Below are positions 17,693-26,892 of a DNA stretch of 42,971 bases, piece after piece (the stretch's first letter is position 1; every line of letters starts with the position of its first letter). A program made the translations under genes and the position numbers. Under the pieces are notes generated by a model. The model searched no databases. It saw nothing but the letters and a program-made list of their open reading frames with translations, and had not been told where the DNA came from. Origin of the DNA: Fibrobacter sp. (GTDB lineage Bacteria > Fibrobacterota > Chitinivibrionia > Chitinivibrionales > Chitinispirillaceae); NCBI GenBank assembly GCA_012515615.1, contig JAAYYB010000355.1, forward strand, positions 1-42,971. Direction: 5' to 3'.

Positions 17693-18838
17693 TTACTTCA
17701 GGCATTCTCTGAGTGCCTTTATCACATCCCACACATCTTCATCAGTCAATGCTGCCGAAAGCGGAATTGACAGAGTAGTGTCACCAACCATTTCCGAAGC
17801 GGGGAAATCGCCCTGTTTATAGCCATAAGCCTGACTGTAATATGGGTGCAGATGCAGTGCGGTATAATGCACCCCGGTACCGATATTTTTCAAAAACAGA
17901 GCATTCATCAGTTCATCTCTGTCAAGCGGTGACTCTTTTTTGACCCGGATCGCGTATAGGTGAAGGGCATGCCTGTTCTCTTTGCGGCCGATTGACGGCA
18001 GTTCCAGGGGCAGATCTTTCAGCTCATCGTCATACATTTTCCAGATTTCCTGACGTCTGAGCAGATTCGTTTCGAGTTTTTTAAGCTGGTGCAGACCGAT
18101 AGAGGACTGCAGATCGGTCATGTTGTATTTGTAACCCGGCATTACAACCTGGTAATGCTTGTAGCCCTTATCGGAAAACCTCGACCAGGCATCTTTGGAC
18201 ATTCCGTGCAGAGCATAAATCTTTATTTTGTCGATCCACTCTTCGTTCTCGGAAGTCACCATACCACCTTCAACCGTGGTCATATTTTTGGTTATATAAA
18301 AGCTGAAACATGTAATATCGCCAAGATGCCCCATTTTGCGGTTTTTGTAAATAGCTTCTATGGCATGCGCAGCATCATCGATAATCATAAGCCCGTGCCG
18401 GTCCGTTATTTCCCTTATTGGATCCATATCGACCGGATTACCGTAGAGATGCACAGGGATAATTGCTTTTGTTCTGGGCGTGATGAGCCGCAGTATTTCA
18501 TCTGGAGAGATGGTCATATCCGGGATTTTTATATCGGCAAAAACAGGACGTACACCGGTATGAATAACTGCGTTTACAGTAGCACAAAAAGTAAGATCAG
18601 GCACGATCACTTCATCGCCAGGCCCTATACCGGAAGCCAGCATGGATAAATGAAGCGCTGCGGTGCAGGAGTTTACTGCCACACTATTCTTTACACCCAG
18701 ATACCGGGCAAACTCCTTCTCCAGCCGGTGGGTTTTCGGTCCTGTCCCCAGCCATCCGGAACGCATTGTATCGACTACTTCATCTATTTCTTCCTGGCCT
18801 ATGCAGGGACTGCCGAATACAAGAAAATTTTTACGCAT
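17693..18838 (-). CDS. DegT/DnrJ/EryC1/StrS-family PLP sugar aminotransferase
   Basis: The 381-residue protein is full length for the family, which transfers an amino group from glutamate to a keto-sugar nucleotide (for lipopolysaccharide, O-antigen or glycan sugars). PLP residues: Schiff-base Lys K184 in YITKNMTTVEGG, Asp in IIDDAAHA (D154/D155), the NSCTAALHL phosphate loop and the GYKYNMTDLQSSIG segment. The start ATG has GGAAAG upstream. It stands alone, convergent with the fumarase operon, with small hairpin repeats on both sides. Its sugar substrate cannot be told; ArnB-like, PseC-like and perosamine synthase are all possible. Confidence 0.9.
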   Translation of the reverse strand: MRKNFLVFGSPCIGQEEIDEVVDTMRSGWLGTGPKTHRLEKEFARYLGVKNSVAVNSCTAALHLSMLASGIGPGDEVIVPDLTFCATVNAVIHTGVRPVFADIKIPDMTISPDEILRLITPRTKAIIPVHLYGNPVDMDPIREITDRHGLMIIDDAAHAIEAIYKNRKMGHLGDITCFSFYITKNMTTVEGGMVTSENEEWIDKIKIYALHGMSKDAWSRFSDKGYKHYQVVMPGYKYNMTDLQSSIGLHQLKKLETNLLRRQEIWKMYDDELKDLPLELPSIGRKENRHALHLYAIRVKKESPLDRDELMNALFLKNIGTGVHYTALHLHPYYSQAYGYKQGDFPASEMVGDTTLSIPLSAALTDEDVWDVIKALRECLK

Positions 18839-18876
18839 GAGATCTTTCCGGGATAATTTCTAATGATGCGTGCTCC

Positions 18877-18900
18877 GTCATTCCTGCAAAGACAGGAATC
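18877..18900. repeat. REP-like hairpin
   Basis: The arms attcctg (18880-18886) and caggaat (18893-18899) form a perfect 7-bp stem with a 6-nt loop, within gtcattcctgcaaagacagg. From memory, hairpins of this GTCATTCCTGC type are widespread extragenic palindromes in many bacteria. It lies 40 bp upstream of the DegT aminotransferase start, with a degenerate inverted partner at 17601-17624. Confidence 0.7.
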
Positions 18901-18940
18901 GAGCCTTCCCACACTTCATGCTTCTAAAATAAATATACAA

Positions 18941-19105
18941 CCTGACTTATGCATCCGGGAAGGGACGAGGTGCGCTTCGACCTTGTAACAGAAAGGCTTG
19001 AATAAATCGCAGGTGCACCACACTGGTGGAACATCTGCGATTTGTGAAAGCCTTTATGCACAAGGGATAAGTGCAATTCGCCCTGATCCGGGTGCATAAG
19101 TTAGG
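18941..19105. mobile_element. 165-bp MITE-like palindromic element with 5-bp target duplication
   Basis: Terminal inverted repeats: cctgacttatgcatccgg (18941-18958) pairs with ccgggtgcataagttagg (19088-19105) over 18 bp with two mismatches. The whole element is an imperfect palindrome: AAAGGCTT and AAATCGCAGGTG of the left arm match AAGCCTTT and CATCTGCGATTT of the right arm around a CACCACACTGGTGG centre. It is flanked on both sides by the direct repeat tacaa (18936-18940 and 19106-19110), a likely target-site duplication. No transposase frame lies inside, so it would be a non-autonomous element mobilised in trans. The IS family of its ends is not identified. Confidence 0.8.
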
Positions 19106-19163
19106 TACAATACTGTTCTCTATTACACCTCTGTTTGACAATTTATTGAATAAATCTTAGTTT

Positions 19164-19855
19164 CTGATTCCCGTCACTTTCACCCACTCCAATATGGAGG
19201 AATTTATGCTTAAACGTATTGCCGTATCAGCCGGAATGGCTGCAGTTTTGTTTTTTGCAGTTGGATGTGCAAATTATGCTGCCATGCAGTCTGCCGATGT
19301 AATGCCGGCAGGGAAAAGACAGTTCGGAGGAGGCGTCACTTTTACAAAGTACCAGTTTGAATTTTTCGATTCAGGTACAGAAAAAAACATTCCAGCTGTA
19401 ATATTCTGGTTTAGACAGGGGATAATCGAGAAGCTGGAAGCACATGCAAGCTTCTGGGTTCCATTGGGTTTCTCCGCAGGAGCAAAATACCAGCTGCTCG
19501 GGTATGGCAATGAAAGCGGTTTTGATATGTCTCTAGGATTTGACGGTGGATATCTCAAGATTACAAGCGGAGAGCTTAAAACAAATATAGTAGACTTTTA
19601 CGTACCGGTTTACCTGGGTGCAGACATCAACAAATTCACAGGGCTTTATCTGATTCCCAAGTACATAGGGAGAATCATAATCGGTGAAAATAGTAGATCA
19701 TTCGGTAACACAACTACCGGCACTCTGGGAATAAAAACCGGAAGCCGTTTTAACTTTCTCCTGGAAGGAACCTACGGGTACGACTTTGATTCTGAAAAAC
19801 CGTTTATCAATGCTGGGATAGGTTTTGGTTTCTGAACGGAAGTGACGGGAAACAG
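19164..19855. repeat. 18-bp inverted repeat boxing the lipoprotein gene
   Basis: ctgattcccgtcactttc (19164-19181) and the reverse complement of ggaagtgacgggaaacag (19838-19855) agree at 16 of 18 positions with 12 consecutive matches. The left copy ends 15 bp before the ribosome-binding site and the right copy starts 2 bp after the stop codon of the gene at 19206-19835. No target duplication is visible next to them. Confidence 0.6.
19206..19835 (+). CDS. Lipoprotein, small beta-barrel or beta-rich envelope protein
   Basis: This 209-residue protein has an N-terminal Lys-Arg, a hydrophobic core and a lipobox (FAVGC), so it is predicted to be lipidated at the Cys near residue 21. The remainder alternates aromatic and glycine residues (VTFTKYQFEFF, GIGFGF at the end), suggesting a small beta-barrel or barrel-like fold. 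The ATG at 19206 is chosen because TGGAGG precedes it; the upstream ATG at 19194 contains that ribosome-binding site. It is convergent with argH and bounded by the inverted repeat 19164/19855. No known family recognised. Confidence 0.75.
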   Translation: MLKRIAVSAGMAAVLFFAVGCANYAAMQSADVMPAGKRQFGGGVTFTKYQFEFFDSGTEKNIPAVIFWFRQGIIEKLEAHASFWVPLGFSAGAKYQLLGYGNESGFDMSLGFDGGYLKITSGELKTNIVDFYVPVYLGADINKFTGLYLIPKYIGRIIIGENSRSFGNTTTGTLGIKTGSRFNFLLEGTYGYDFDSEKPFINAGIGFGF

Positions 19856-19881
19856 ACACACAGCAGTTCCCAACTCTTTTA

Positions 19882-21249
19882 TTATGATAAGAGTCTGCTG
19901 GCAGACTCAATCTGCTTATCTACACTTTCCACCCCGGTTCCACCCGCCACCAGACGTTTCCTTACAGATCCTTCAAAAGAAAAAAGATCAGCCACATCGT
20001 CCTGAAATGATTCAGAGAACTTTCTGAGCATTTCAGATGTTAGATCTGTTAAGGGAGTACCATTCTCAATGCAGAATGCAACGATTCTGCCAACCACTTT
20101 ATGTGCCTGCCTGAAAGGCATCCCTTTACGGGCAAGATAGTCGGCAAGATCAGTTGAAAGCAGAAACGGATCCAGGTCCTCCTCGATTCTCTCGTTTTTT
20201 ACAGAAAGGGTAGCGATCACCTGAGAGAATACATTGAGCACAAGCAGAATCTGATCGACACTGTCAAACAACGGTTCTTTGTCTTCCTGCAGATCTTTAT
20301 AGTATGTCAGCCCAACCCCTTTGAGAGTAGCGGCAAACCTGGTGAGGTTGCCAATGAACCTTCCACTCTTGCCCCTTATAAGCTCAAGAGAATCCGGATT
20401 TTTCTTCTGAGGCATCATGCTGGAACCCGTTGACCAGGCATCATCAAGCTCAACGAAACCGAACTCCCGCGATGACCAGATAATAAGGTCTTCAGCATAC
20501 CGGCTCAGATGAATACCAAGAGATGAAATGCATGAGAGTGTCTCCAGGATAAAATCCCTCGCTGCCACACCATCGATGCTGTTCTGTGATACAGATGAGA
20601 ATCCAAGATTCTCAGCCAGTTTTTCCCTGTTAACGTTGAACCCGCTTCCGGCCATTGCTCCGGAACCAAGCGGCATAATATCGGTTGTGGTAATCGCGTG
20701 TTCAAGACGGCTCTTTTCGCGTTCCAGCAGGAAAAAGAGTGAGAGCCAGTAATGGGCCAGAAGGACGGGTTGAGCCTGCTGGAGATGAGTGTATCCGGGT
20801 ATAATGATTTTTTTATCGCTTTTGGCCCGGTCCAGAACAGATCTCTGCAGTTCACAGACGGCATCAATTATATGACCGATTGCTTTTTTTGCATAGAGCC
20901 TCGAATCGGTTGCCACCTGGTCATTACGGGAACGTCCGGTATGAAGTCTGGCTCCGGTATCACCGATACGCTCTATCAGCACTCTCTCGACGGCCATATG
21001 TATGTCTTCATCACCGGGAAGAAACTCGATTTTTCCATTCCGGTAATCATCAAGAATTTCCACAAGTCCCGATTTGACCTTTTTGAGTTCATCAGGGCTG
21101 AAAATCCCAAGATCAGCCAAAGCCGCAGCCCAGGCGATACTTCCAGCGATATCCTCTTCAATCAATGTCTTGTCAAAAGGAAGAGAATTGTGAAACTGTT
21201 CCATCAATTTGTCAGATGCTTTACTGAAGCGTCCGTCCCACATTTTCAT
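19882..21249 (-). CDS. argH: Argininosuccinate lyase
   Basis: Cleaves argininosuccinate to arginine and fumarate, the last step of arginine synthesis. The 455-residue length is typical. Motifs: TGRSRNDQVAT, GYTHLQQAQPV (catalytic His) and the superfamily signature GSSMMPQKKN (residues about 275-284, counted from the chosen start). The start ATG at 21249 overlaps the recJ TGA (ATGA) and has AGGGGA upstream, so the longer reading from 21297 is rejected. It is the last gene of the ftsX-argH overlapping operon. Confidence 0.97.
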   Translation of the reverse strand: MKMWDGRFSKASDKLMEQFHNSLPFDKTLIEEDIAGSIAWAAALADLGIFSPDELKKVKSGLVEILDDYRNGKIEFLPGDEDIHMAVERVLIERIGDTGARLHTGRSRNDQVATDSRLYAKKAIGHIIDAVCELQRSVLDRAKSDKKIIIPGYTHLQQAQPVLLAHYWLSLFFLLEREKSRLEHAITTTDIMPLGSGAMAGSGFNVNREKLAENLGFSSVSQNSIDGVAARDFILETLSCISSLGIHLSRYAEDLIIWSSREFGFVELDDAWSTGSSMMPQKKNPDSLELIRGKSGRFIGNLTRFAATLKGVGLTYYKDLQEDKEPLFDSVDQILLVLNVFSQVIATLSVKNERIEEDLDPFLLSTDLADYLARKGMPFRQAHKVVGRIVAFCIENGTPLTDLTSEMLRKFSESFQDDVADLFSFEGSVRKRLVAGGTGVESVDKQIESASRLLS

Positions 21250-22961
21250 AACGAAATTCCCCTTAACTTCATCTGTAAACAGGTCTTCCCGTTCCATTCG
21301 TTTTCATCTAAAGAGAACGCAAGTGAAACTGCTTCGGACCTGCGTAAATCATCTATTCTCTCACCCAGATTGAATCCAATTGCATCCATGACTATTCCAT
21401 CACCGTTCACCGCCAGCTTCAGGTGGTTCTTTCCTACAATTCTTGGAGGATATTTATGCTTTAACCCGCGGCAGAAAAGAACCGGCCGCATGTTGCCGGG
21501 CCCGAAGGGTTCCATTTCCTTGACGATCCTGTAAAATTTCGGGGTTATTTGCGGCAGATCGATCTCTGCATCAGCGACAACTGAAGGAGTCAAATCTTCG
21601 GGACTCAGAAGGGAAGCGACACAGCTGTTGAAGCGTTCCCTGAAAGCATCGATATTTTCACTCTTGATACTGACTCCCGCAGCCGCGGCATGCCCCCCGA
21701 ATCCCTCAAGCAGATCAGCACATCCGCTCAGGGCATCCAACAGATGAAGCCCCGGAACACTTCGTCCCGACCCTTTAGCCAGTCCATCAGGGCCTATTGA
21801 AAAGAGTACTGTCGGACGGAAAAATTTCTCTACGAGTTTAGAGGCCACAATACCGATTACACCTGCATGCCAGTTCTGGTCACCCAGTACAAGTACAAAG
21901 TCATTTTCCGGGCTGCAGTTTTCAATCACCCTCCGGCAGGCTTCTTCAGCTACAGTGCTGTCAAGGGATCGTCTTTCCAGATTTGCTTCCCGCAGCTCAG
22001 TAGCGATGCGCCGCGCATCGTCATCATTATCTGTCAAAAGAAGTTCTACACCCCTGTTGGGATTTCCAAGCCTTCCCACAGCATTTATGCAGGGTGCAAG
22101 GCCAAACACCACCTGTGATGTTGTGATCTTTTTTCCCTGAAGGCCCTGCTGTGCGATGAGTTCCCTGAGTCCTTTGTGCTGCGTATCCGGCATCATCTTA
22201 AAACCCAGACTGGCAATAATCCGGTTCTCCCCTGTCAACGGGACTATGTCGGCGGCTGTTCCAAGTGCTGCAATATCGAGATAGGGTTTCCAGAGCTGTT
22301 CGCCTCTTGCGGTTTTTACCCCCAACCCCTGGCACAATTTGAGAGCTACACCGACTCCGGCAAGTCTGCTATCGGGATATCCGCAGCTTTCAACTTTAGG
22401 ATCAAGTATTGAAAAAGCATCAGGCAGATCATCTTTGGGCTCATGATGATCGGTTATAATCATGTCGATGCCCAGTGATTTTGCTTTCCGGACCTCTTCA
22501 TTAGATGTAATTCCGCAGTCAACAGAGATAATAAGCTTTGCGCCGGAGGCTACAACTTGCTCTATTCCAGATATTGAGATGCCGTAGCCGTCAACAAGAC
22601 GGTTCGGTAGAAAATAGAAGCAGTCAGCACCTAAAGAACGAAGTACTCTTATAAGGAGTACCGTAGAGGTGATCCCATCAACATCATAGTCCCCGTAAAC
22701 CGCTATTTTTTCTTTTCTATCAATAGCAAGAAGAATCCGCTCTACAGAGATCTCCATTTGTCTGAAGAGGAACGGATCGTGGAACTGGGAGATATCAGGG
22801 CGAAAGAATGCCCTGCAGGACTCAAAAGTCTCAAGCTTTCTTCCTGCAAGTATTGCAGCGATCGCGTCAGGAACATTCAGCTCGGTTTTCAGACGCTGAA
22901 CAATTGCAGAGTCGACGTTTTTTACTGAAACACGTTCTCTGGCAGTTCCCGGCCAGCTCAT
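21246..22961 (-). CDS. recJ: Single-stranded-DNA-specific exonuclease RecJ
   Basis: A 5'-3' ssDNA exonuclease acting in recombination and mismatch repair. The 571-residue protein has the DHH core with GDYDVDG (D91, D93, D95) and DHH at 171-173, plus the DHHA1 motif GFGGHAAAAG and a C-terminal OB region. It overlaps metG at its start and argH at its end by 4 bp each. Confidence 0.96.
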   Translation of the reverse strand: MSWPGTARERVSVKNVDSAIVQRLKTELNVPDAIAAILAGRKLETFESCRAFFRPDISQFHDPFLFRQMEISVERILLAIDRKEKIAVYGDYDVDGITSTVLLIRVLRSLGADCFYFLPNRLVDGYGISISGIEQVVASGAKLIISVDCGITSNEEVRKAKSLGIDMIITDHHEPKDDLPDAFSILDPKVESCGYPDSRLAGVGVALKLCQGLGVKTARGEQLWKPYLDIAALGTAADIVPLTGENRIIASLGFKMMPDTQHKGLRELIAQQGLQGKKITTSQVVFGLAPCINAVGRLGNPNRGVELLLTDNDDDARRIATELREANLERRSLDSTVAEEACRRVIENCSPENDFVLVLGDQNWHAGVIGIVASKLVEKFFRPTVLFSIGPDGLAKGSGRSVPGLHLLDALSGCADLLEGFGGHAAAAGVSIKSENIDAFRERFNSCVASLLSPEDLTPSVVADAEIDLPQITPKFYRIVKEMEPFGPGNMRPVLFCRGLKHKYPPRIVGKNHLKLAVNGDGIVMDAIGFNLGERIDDLRRSEAVSLAFSLDENEWNGKTCLQMKLRGISL

Positions 22962-24967
22962 GAAATCTTTGCTCCGGATACAGCTTGTTTTTCCGGTTGT
23001 AGAATTATCAGCGATCCATCCGCGTTCTTTGCCGCAAGAAGCATCCCTTCGGATTTAAGCCCGAACAGTGTCGCAGGTTTGAGGTTTGCGATCACGACAA
23101 CCTGCCGTCCTACAAGCTGTTCGGGAGTATAGTGGGCCGCGATCCCTGCAATTATCTGTCTTTTCTCTTTTCCGATTTCCACCTGAAGTCTAAGTAGTTT
23201 AGAGGACTTCTCTACACGTTCGGCACTGTTGACCACCGCGACTCTCAGATCGACATTTTTAAACTGATCGATATCAATCAGGCCAGTTTCTGCCTGCGGT
23301 TCCTTTTTGACAACAGTAGCAAGGAGCGGGGCAAGATCATCGGTCTCAAGCGGCTTTACAAGCTTCTCAGTAGGTCCAAGCAGCTTGTTTCTAAGCGAGA
23401 ACTCATAGTCTTTCCATGAAAATACGGCCTCAAGCTGTCTCTCGACTCTGCTTGACATTTCAGGTGTTATCGGTTTAAGAAAGACAGCAATCGCTTTAAT
23501 GAGGTTTACGCATGTCACCATCACTTCAGCTGCTTTTTCAGGAGAAGTTTTAATCAGCGTCCAGGGCTGGCTGTCCTGATAGTATTTATTCCCCAGGCTT
23601 CCCAGGGCGTGCACTTTCTCAACAACCGATTTAAACTCGCAGCGCTCATAATAGCCGGCGATTTCAATGGCGGCCTCATTGACAATAGTTGCAACCGCCT
23701 CATCCCACTGCACATCAGGAATTTTCTTTTCAAAATACCTGTCACAGAAGACAAATGTCCGGTGGTGGAGATTGCCTATATTATTGGCAAGCGTAGTATT
23801 TATTCTGCTGATCAGCTCATCGGTATTAAGATCGATATCTGCTGTATTGGGCATCAGCTTTGATCCGAAATAAAACCTGAGATACTCAGGTGCCTGAGGA
23901 TGCTTTACTTTATCAAGGTACTCCCTTGCAAGTATAAAGGTTCCCCGGGATTTAGACATCTTCTCGCCCTGTATATTCAAAAATCCGTGTACCTGAATTC
24001 TGGACGGGAGGTTGAAACCTGCGTTTTTAAGCATCACCGGCCAGAAGAGCGCGTGAAAGTATACGATATCTTTACCGATAAAGTGTACTATTTCGGTTCC
24101 GCTACCTGCTCCCCAGTAGTCCTCCAGACGCTGCCCGTTATCTTTACACCACTTCTCAGTAGAGGAGACATATCCCACAGGGGCATCCAGCCAAACATAA
24201 AAATATTTATCCTGTGTACCGGGTATTTTAAATCCGAAATAAGGCCCGTCACGAGATATGCACCATTCCCTGAGCCCGTCATCAATCCATGACTTCACGA
24301 AATTGCGCATGTCTTCCTGAAGAACGTCTTTATTGCTAATGAAATCGCGGAGAAACTCCTCGCATTTTCCAAGCTGTACATACAGATGCTTTGATTTCTT
24401 CAGCACCGGTTTCTCTCCGCAGATATAGCAGCGTGGTTCACACAATTCCGTTGGTTCGTATGTGGCCCCGCACACCTCACAGACATCACCATACTGATCG
24501 TGAGCTTTGCATCTGGGGCAGGTTCCCATAATAAAGCGGTCTGGAAGAAATCGTTTGTCTTTCTCGCAATAAAACTGATCGAGTTCCCGTTCTACGATAA
24601 GCCCGTTTTTCTTGAGATTTTCGTAAATCAGCTCAGCGTAATGTCTGTTCTCTTCTGAATTTGTGGTATAGAATATGTCAAATGAGATATTAAAGCCGGC
24701 ATAGTCCCTGAGATGTCCCTGCCGTGCTTCATTGACAAGCTGTTCAGGGGAGATCCCCTTTTTAAGCGCTGAGAGTTCTATTGGTGTTCCATGTGTGTCA
24801 TCTGCACAGATATAAACAGCCTTATTGCCGCGCAGCTTCTGATATCGCACGAAGACATCGGTCTGGACTGCTTCGAGCAGATGCCCCAGATGGATGTCGT
24901 TATTGGCATAAGGCAATGCACTGGTGACAAGAAACTTCTTTACTCCTGAAGGACCTTCAGGTGACAT
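22958..24967 (-). CDS. metG: Methionyl-tRNA synthetase with C-terminal tRNA-binding domain
   Basis: Charges tRNA-Met. The 669-residue class I enzyme shows HLGH (26-29), KMSKS in GEKMSKSRG, and a metal knuckle with CPRC, CEVC and CYIC pairs (the larger four-knuckle form). The last about 100 residues are an EMAPII/Arc1-like OB domain (VDLRVAVV, IIAGIAAHYTPEQLVGRQ), which gives the dimeric long form. It overlaps ricT by 11 bp and recJ by 4 bp. Confidence 0.97.
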   Translation of the reverse strand: MSPEGPSGVKKFLVTSALPYANNDIHLGHLLEAVQTDVFVRYQKLRGNKAVYICADDTHGTPIELSALKKGISPEQLVNEARQGHLRDYAGFNISFDIFYTTNSEENRHYAELIYENLKKNGLIVERELDQFYCEKDKRFLPDRFIMGTCPRCKAHDQYGDVCEVCGATYEPTELCEPRCYICGEKPVLKKSKHLYVQLGKCEEFLRDFISNKDVLQEDMRNFVKSWIDDGLREWCISRDGPYFGFKIPGTQDKYFYVWLDAPVGYVSSTEKWCKDNGQRLEDYWGAGSGTEIVHFIGKDIVYFHALFWPVMLKNAGFNLPSRIQVHGFLNIQGEKMSKSRGTFILAREYLDKVKHPQAPEYLRFYFGSKLMPNTADIDLNTDELISRINTTLANNIGNLHHRTFVFCDRYFEKKIPDVQWDEAVATIVNEAAIEIAGYYERCEFKSVVEKVHALGSLGNKYYQDSQPWTLIKTSPEKAAEVMVTCVNLIKAIAVFLKPITPEMSSRVERQLEAVFSWKDYEFSLRNKLLGPTEKLVKPLETDDLAPLLATVVKKEPQAETGLIDIDQFKNVDLRVAVVNSAERVEKSSKLLRLQVEIGKEKRQIIAGIAAHYTPEQLVGRQVVVIANLKPATLFGLKSEGMLLAAKNADGSLIILQPEKQAVSGAKIS

Positions 24968-25781
24968 TTTCTACAGTTCCTTTCTTCAGATCTTCGGGAG
25001 CAAGCCATTCCTGTCCCCCATCTTCGTAATGTAAAAGCCCTTTATTATGGAAAATATTGACATACGTAAGGATTCCTTTTTTCCCATTGAGGATAATGCG
25101 ACTCCCCAGAGGAGGAAATTGCCTGAAAATCTCCAGATAGGCGTCGTCCTCATAACGTAGACAGCACAGAAGACGTCCGCAGTTTCCGGAAATTTTAGAA
25201 GGATTGAGCGCAAGCTGCTGATCTTTAGCCATCTGTGTTGTAATTTGTTCAAATTCGTTCAGAAATGCACTACAGCACTGTTTTCTTCCACAGACACCGT
25301 ATCCGCTTATCCTTTTTGACTCATCCCTGACTCCAATCTGGCGTAGTTCAATTCTGGTGCGGTAAATAGAAGCCAGATCCTTTACAAGCTCCCTGAAATC
25401 GACCCTCTGGGCAGCAGTGAAATAGAAGGTGATTTTACTGCCGTCAAACTGAATCTCTACATCAACCAGCTTCATATCCAACTTGTATTCTTTAATTTTT
25501 TCCTTACAAGTCTTGAAAGCAGACTTCTCCTTCTCCTTGTTTTTCTCCATAGCCTCAAGGTCAGTGTCAATTGCTTTCCGTATTATACTTCGGGTCTCAC
25601 CCTTCCCACGCTTAAGCCTCACAAGAGAGCCGACACATGAGGCCTTGCCAAGGTCCTGTCCCCGCTCAGCTTCCACAATGACATACTCTCCCTCACCAAT
25701 CTCAAGATCATTGCGGTCCCGGTAGATTGCACGCCGCTCTCCCTTGAACACGACTTCAACAAGCTTACTATTCTTCCCCAT
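24957..25781 (-). CDS. ricT: PSP1-domain protein, RicT/YaaT family
   Basis: The 274-residue protein has the cysteine arrangement GVCGRKQCCSAF and GNCGRLLCC; in Bacillus RicT, cysteines of this kind take part in Fe-S cofactors of the RicAFT (Y) complex that affects RNase Y and developmental phosphorelays. A PSP1 C-terminal domain spans about 80-170, and a KNKEKEKSAF linker is seen. It sits next to holB, the same order known in Firmicutes. GGAG lies before the ATG at 25781. It overlaps holB by 14 bp. RicA and RicF partners are not in the window, so its role here is open. Confidence 0.9.
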   Translation of the reverse strand: MGKNSKLVEVVFKGERRAIYRDRNDLEIGEGEYVIVEAERGQDLGKASCVGSLVRLKRGKGETRSIIRKAIDTDLEAMEKNKEKEKSAFKTCKEKIKEYKLDMKLVDVEIQFDGSKITFYFTAAQRVDFRELVKDLASIYRTRIELRQIGVRDESKRISGYGVCGRKQCCSAFLNEFEQITTQMAKDQQLALNPSKISGNCGRLLCCLRYEDDAYLEIFRQFPPLGSRIILNGKKGILTYVNIFHNKGLLHYEDGGQEWLAPEDLKKGTVENVT

Positions 25782-26892
25782 TCAATATCTCCATCACAGA
25801 AATTGCGAAGTTTACAAGCACAAGTGAAATATTGGCGCGGACACGAACCTGCCCGATTGCCCTCTCACACTCCATCACAAGCTTCTCCATTTTTTCAGGA
25901 GAGCGGATATTTTTCAAGTCAAGAACCGGAATCTCCAGGCTCATAATATAGTTTTCAGTACCCTTAAGCTTTCTATAAAAAGAACTTCTTATAAGATTCA
26001 TAATTTGTAAAAAGAAATTTCCATAGGCTCCTGAACTGTCTGTTTCACTGATTCTGTCGATCATCGCAGCTAAAGAATCCCAGTCGCCTGAAACACAGTG
26101 TCCCCAGAATTCAACAGCTTCAGCAGATTCTTCACTCAAAGGGCTTTCCCATAATTTTATCGACTCCCCAAGCGATCCGGTGTAAATCGACGCATCGAGG
26201 CGAGCCTGGTCCTTATCCGCCCCGTATCGCGATATCAGCTCCGAACGAATCACTTCAGGCGATAGATAGGAAAACCGCAGTATCTGGCAACGGGATATTA
26301 TAGTAGGCAAAACAGAATGAATACGCTCAGTCATCAGAAGAATAACCGATCCCTCAGGAGGTTCCTCAAGAGTCTTAAGCATTGCATTTGCCGACTCTTT
26401 CTGCATAAGATCAACCCCGTCGATAATCACAACATTTTTCCCGCCCTCCAGAGGACCTCTCATAACAGCATGGTTTATCTCCTTAAGCCACTCTAAAGGA
26501 ATAGACGGTATTGACGACAATTTGCGTGGAGCATAGGGATTTTCGACCCGGTTCTGAATGGATGTGGAAATCTCCTGCCATCCCTCAGTCGTAAGCTTTC
26601 CATCAGAAGCCCGGTGTTCTTTCTGCATGACAACAGGCATAATCACATGAAAGTCGGGGTGAGCATAATGGCGCACCTTACGGCAGGATTCGCACTCATA
26701 ACAGGGCCTGTTCTGATTTGAACTGCACAGAAGAGCCATTGCCAGGTCGACTCCCGCGGCAAACTTGCCGGTTCCCGACTCACCACAAAAAAGAAACGCA
26801 TGACCAAGAGTGCCCTTCTGAAAGGCTGAATCCAGAAACTCTTTTACTCTTTCCTGTCCTGCCAGATTTCTCCATCTAATTGCAGACATCAT
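25768..26892 (-). CDS. holB: DNA polymerase III delta' subunit
   Basis: A 374-residue clamp-loader AAA+ protein. Walker A is GESGTGKF (37-44), a four-Cys zinc module is formed by C56, C64, C67 and C70, and an arginine-finger-like SRC occurs in TIISRCQILRF. It is the delta' subunit rather than DnaX because of length and absence of a C-terminal tau region. The start ATG overlaps the EnvC-like TGA (ATGA). Confidence 0.92.
   Translation of the reverse strand: MMSAIRWRNLAGQERVKEFLDSAFQKGTLGHAFLFCGESGTGKFAAGVDLAMALLCSSNQNRPCYECESCRKVRHYAHPDFHVIMPVVMQKEHRASDGKLTTEGWQEISTSIQNRVENPYAPRKLSSIPSIPLEWLKEINHAVMRGPLEGGKNVVIIDGVDLMQKESANAMLKTLEEPPEGSVILLMTERIHSVLPTIISRCQILRFSYLSPEVIRSELISRYGADKDQARLDASIYTGSLGESIKLWESPLSEESAEAVEFWGHCVSGDWDSLAAMIDRISETDSSGAYGNFFLQIMNLIRSSFYRKLKGTENYIMSLEIPVLDLKNIRSPEKMEKLVMECERAIGQVRVRANISLVLVNFAISVMEILNGEE

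Noticed and set aside
18089-18649. 186-codon plus-strand frame opposite the DegT aminotransferase
   Set aside because: It is an antisense shadow of a clearly recognisable PLP enzyme and has no protein family character.
20752-21534. 260-codon plus-strand frame across argH and recJ
   Set aside because: It lies opposite two conserved enzymes with complete motifs and no ribosome-binding site was seen.
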